Assembly (NCBI GenBank): GCA_934394565.1
Contig: CAKRQV010000003.1
Location: forward strand, 124,001 to 188,000
Reading direction: 5' to 3'
Length of the DNA: 64,000 bases
Source: an uncultured Lachnospiraceae bacterium
Lineage (GTDB): Bacteria; Bacillota; Clostridia; Lachnospirales; Lachnospiraceae
Below are positions 62,565-64,000 of the stretch, piece after piece (position 1 is the stretch's first letter; every line of letters begins with the position of its first letter). Below the pieces are notes generated by a model, which ran no database searches, was not told the origin of the DNA, and saw only the letters and a list, made by a program, of their open reading frames with translations. The translations under genes and the position numbers were made by a program.

Positions 62565-64000
62565 TTACTTTCTCGCATTCGCATAGAATGCTTCGATCTG
62601 TGCCTGCTGACTGTTCAGACCTTTTTCTTCCATCTGCACGATTGCCATCTGCATACGGTTGTAATCGTGTGGAATGATCTTTTTGAATTTCGGCAGGTAA
62701 TCGGTAAAGGAATCGAGGATCTGTTTGCCTTTAACAGAATTTGTCGCAGCCACATGCTCCTGGATCATCTGTTTGAGCTCCAGAACATCGTACTTGGAGG
62801 TAATCTTCTCGATGCCTGTCATTTCCTTGTTGATACGGGTATAGATATCGCTGTCTTCATCCAGTACATAGGCAATACCACCGCTCATACCTGCAGCAAA
62901 GTTCTTGCCGATCTTACCGATGACTACCACACGGCCACCCGTCATATATTCACATCCGTGATCTCCAACACCCTCGACAACAGCCATGGCACCGGAATTT
63001 CTGACACAGAAACGCTCACCGGCCACACCGTTGATAAAGGCTTTACCGCTGGTCGCACCGTACAGAGCCACGTTACCGATGATAATATTTTCATCCTGTT
63101 TATAGGTAATGCCTGTCGGCGGATATACGATCAGCTTACCACCGGAAAGTCCCTTGCCAAAGTAATCGTTTGAATCTCCCTCCAGCTCAATCGTCATACC
63201 TTTCGGAATAAAAGCACCAAAGCTCTGTCCACCGGCACCGGTACACTTGATCTGGTAGGTATCATCTTTCAGCGTATTGTCACCGTATTTTCTTGTAATC
63301 TCTGCACCAAAGATCGTACCGAATGTACGGTCCACATTGGTCACATCCACTTCCAGACGTTTCGGTGTACCCTCGTCCAGTGCTTTTTTCAGCTGCTTTA
63401 AGAGGATCTTCTCATCCTTTGTCTGCTCCAGCTTGAAATCATACACCTGTTTCGGGTCAAAGATGACTTTAGCGCCCTTCTTTGCAAACGGATTGTCCAG
63501 GATGCGGTGCATGTCCACCTTGGATGCTTTCAGACCATCAATATGCTCTTTCACCTCGAGGAAATCACTGCGGCCTACCAGCTCATCTACTGTGCGCACA
63601 CCGAGCTTTGCCATATATTCCCGCATTTCCTGAGCAATAAAGTGCATGAAATTGATAACATATTCCGGTTTACCGCGGAAATTCTTACGAAGCTCCGGAT
63701 TCTGTGTAGCCACACCAACCGGACAGGTATCCAGGTTGCAGACACGCATCATGACACAACCCATCGTGATCAGCGGTGCTGTCGCAAAACCATATTCCTC
63801 GGCGCCTAACATGGCAGCGATCACAACGTCACGGCCACTCATCAGCTTACCATCCGTCTCGATACGGACTTTGTTACGCAGATTGTTGCGGATCAGAGTC
63901 TGGTGTGTCTCAGCCAGACCAATCTCCCACGGAAGTCCGGCATTGTGGATGGAACTTCTCGGTGCAGCACCAGTACCACCGTCATAACCAGAGATCAGGA
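62565..64000 (-). CDS. gltB: Glutamate synthase large subunit, C-terminal part (5' end outside window)
   Basis: The frame is open through the window edge at 64000, so only about 478 C-terminal residues are seen. They include part of the FMN-binding barrel (GTGGTGAAPRSSIHNAGLPW), the 3Fe-4S cysteines in CVMMRVCNLDTCPVG, and the GXGXG beta-helix domain (GAGGQSFGAFIPKG, GLSGGKLIVYPP, AVVEGVGDHGCEYMTGG). It makes glutamate from the ammonia of glutamine. Directly upstream of gltD in the gltBD operon. The amidotransferase domain is outside the window. Confidence 0.95.
   Translation of the reverse strand, partial: LISGYDGGTGAAPRSSIHNAGLPWEIGLAETHQTLIRNNLRNKVRIETDGKLMSGRDVVIAAMLGAEEYGFATAPLITMGCVMMRVCNLDTCPVGVATQNPELRKNFRGKPEYVINFMHFIAQEMREYMAKLGVRTVDELVGRSDFLEVKEHIDGLKASKVDMHRILDNPFAKKGAKVIFDPKQVYDFKLEQTKDEKILLKQLKKALDEGTPKRLEVDVTNVDRTFGTIFGAEITRKYGDNTLKDDTYQIKCTGAGGQSFGAFIPKGMTIELEGDSNDYFGKGLSGGKLIVYPPTGITYKQDENIIIGNVALYGATSGKAFINGVAGERFCVRNSGAMAVVEGVGDHGCEYMTGGRVVVIGKIGKNFAAGMSGGIAYVLDEDSDIYTRINKEMTGIEKITSKYDVLELKQMIQEHVAATNSVKGKQILDSFTDYLPKFKKIIPHDYNRMQMAIVQMEEKGLNSQQAQIEAFYANARK

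Noticed and set aside
1..64000. tRNA, rRNA, CRISPR, insertion sequences, T-box or riboswitch leaders
   Set aside because: I looked for TPsiC-like GGTTCGA blocks, repeated direct spacers, transposase motifs and T-box GGTGGTACC patterns outside genes and saw none that hold up.

Overview
The window looks like a moderate-G+C, spore-forming Clostridia chromosome, most likely Lachnospiraceae. The reasons are a complete eight-gene spoIIIA operon, spoIVB, the order asp23-nusB-xseA-xseB-ispA-dxs-tlyA-nadK-argR-recN-spoIVB typical of clostridia, strong purine-rich ribosome binding sites, and families common in gut anaerobes (URO-D and MttB methyltransferases, PucR-type regulators, split ThrE exporters). 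The family assignment is an inference from gene content; I could not run a search. I saw no rRNA, tRNA, CRISPR array, insertion sequence or prophage gene.

Region 1 (1-16.9 kb) is accessory. After the end of a PadR regulator come two similar modules. Each has a PucR-type regulator divergent from a transporter and a URO-D-family (methyltransferase-like) gene: URO-D + GPH transporter / regulator at 571-4907, and MatC-like transporter + URO-D / regulator at 12806-16880. Between them lie a third PucR-type regulator, an alanine/glycine:cation symporter, a second MatC-like transporter, and a compact operon encoding a TPR protein, a DUF4037 nucleotidyltransferase-like protein and a DUF4125 protein (10206-12709). 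This operon is the best candidate for an undescribed system.

Region 2 (17-25.1 kb) holds a DUF2156-GNAT fusion, two decayed genes (a Gate-domain membrane protein and an amidohydrolase tail), a two-subunit threonine/serine exporter, an M24 peptidase, a XRE-cupin regulator, a non-pyrrolysine MttB-family methyltransferase, and a second XRE-cupin regulator. The peptidase and mttB promoter regions share an identical 15-base sequence, which suggests one regulon, probably controlled by the XRE-cupin protein encoded between them.

Region 3 (25.3-33.8 kb) is mixed housekeeping: an ABC-F protein, DUF5662, a GlgX-like protein that appears to lack its catalytic residues, exodeoxyribonuclease III, D-lactate dehydrogenase, DUF1292 and an Orn/Lys/Arg decarboxylase.

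Region 4 (33.8-51.2 kb), all on the minus strand, is the sporulation, isoprenoid and DNA-repair supercluster. prfC sits inside it, and spo0A is absent from its usual place after spoIVB.

Region 5 (51.2-64 kb) carries a UvrD-like helicase with an apparent non-AUG start overlapping gltX, an FtsW-type protein, a LysR regulator divergent from putP, serine acetyltransferase, mnmA and the gltB-gltD glutamate synthase genes; gltB runs off the right edge.
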